A stretch of 64,000 nucleotides of DNA from Marinobacter sp. BW6 (GTDB taxonomy: Bacteria > Pseudomonadota > Gammaproteobacteria > Pseudomonadales > Oleiphilaceae), in the NCBI RefSeq assembly GCF_008107725.1, contig NZ_VIRN01000068.1, positions 289,200 to 353,199 of the forward strand. Direction: 5' to 3'. Shown here piece by piece: positions 63,865-64,000 of this stretch; positions within the stretch are counted from its first letter, which is position 1; each line of letters opens with the position of its first letter. A model generated the notes under the pieces. That model saw only the letters and a program-made list of their open reading frames with translations, ran no database searches and was not told the origin of the DNA. Made by a program: the position numbers and the translations under genes.

Positions 63865-63903
63865 GTAGGTGTATGTCTAGTCCTGAAATAGGTTTACACC
63901 TAC
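63865..63903. repeat. 9-bp inverted repeat at the probable IS3 end
   Basis: GTAGGTGTA (63865-63873) and TACACCTAC (63895-63903) are perfect inverted arms 21 bases apart. They lie between the SDR stop and the transposase stop. They may include the terminal repeat of the IS element or form a hairpin that blocks readthrough. Confidence 0.5.
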
Positions 63904-63905
63904 TT

Positions 63906-64000
63906 CTATCGAAACGCCCGGTGCACCGCATCGGGCGTTTTGTATTTGAGGGCCAGATGTGGCCGTCTTGTGTTATAGGTCTGCACGGACTGATCAACCA
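63906..64000 (-). mobile_element. IS3-family transposase (OrfB) 3' end, cut by window edge
   Basis: Read on the minus strand, the frame entering from the right edge ends in TAG at 63906-63908 and encodes about 30 residues: SVQTYNTRRPHLALKYK, then TPDAVHRAF. The YNTRRPHLALKYKTP pattern is the C-terminal signature of the DDE integrase-type transposase of the IS3 family. The rest of the element lies outside the window, so its completeness cannot be judged. A hairpin (63912-63940, arms AAACGCCCG and CGGGCGTTT) sits inside the last codons. Confidence 0.85.

Overview
This window looks like chromosome from a marine gammaproteobacterium close to Pseudomonas, most likely Marinobacter or a relative. 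That is inferred from protein resemblance and gene order; no search was run. Several blocks match the Pseudomonas aeruginosa order around rep, gshA/tex, dsbB-algQ-FKBP-ABC-F, ppx-trxA-rho-ubiD, hemY-hemX-hemD-hemC-algR-algZ-argH and cyaA-lptM-lysA-dapF-DUF484-xerC. I found no tRNA, rRNA, CRISPR array or phage module. The only mobile DNA is the 3' end of an IS3-family transposase at the right edge.

Layout. 0-2.8 kb: a secreted radical-copper (galactose/glyoxal oxidase-like) enzyme and a partner secreted protein cut by the edge. 2.9-11.1 kb: rep, a GGDEF-EAL protein, tex, gshA, rmf. 11.2-16.6 kb: a FliL-like protein, dsbB, an Rsd/AlgQ regulator, an FKBP lipoprotein, a DUF4124/TIGR02444 pair and an ABC-F ATPase. 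16.7-23.0 kb: ppx, trxA and rho, with a four-gene molybdopterin cluster (moaB-moeA-moaD-moaE, minus strand) between trxA and rho. 23.1 kb: a compact palindromic repeat element. 23.3-25.8 kb: ubiD and a ferredoxin-reductase fusion. 25.8-31.8 kb: the haem genes and the AlgR/AlgZ two-component pair. 31.9-43 kb: argH, a degenerate three-PAS GGDEF-EAL protein, class I adenylate cyclase (TTG start), lptM, lysA, dapF, DUF484 and xerC. 43-54.3 kb: a diguanylate cyclase, DUF2789, a double-SBP sensor kinase, small secreted/unknown proteins, a PlpD-like patatin autotransporter, a GntR regulator, and an AraC regulator overlapping cardiolipin synthase. 54.46 kb: a 30-codon free-standing gene with a perfect Shine-Dalgarno and its own terminator. 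54.7-64 kb: an esterase, an SMP-30-like protein, a thioesterase, an MDR oxidoreductase, a cation/proton antiporter, tcdA, a long acyl-CoA dehydrogenase, a short-chain dehydrogenase and the IS3 fragment.

How the genes fit together. Most of the window is housekeeping: replication and recombination, haem, lysine/peptidoglycan precursors, arginine, ubiquinone, glutathione, molybdopterin and transcription termination. On top of this sits a dense signalling layer: three c-di-GMP-type proteins, an adenylate cyclase, AlgZ/AlgR and a BvgS-like kinase. In Pseudomonas this combination controls surface behaviour and type IV pili. The most unexplained items are the 30-aa gene at 54.46 kb, the three-hairpin repeat after rho, the copper radical oxidase locus, and the doubly degenerate GGDEF-EAL protein beside cyaA. 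Genes are tightly packed, and many convergent pairs leave only a few bases between stop codons.
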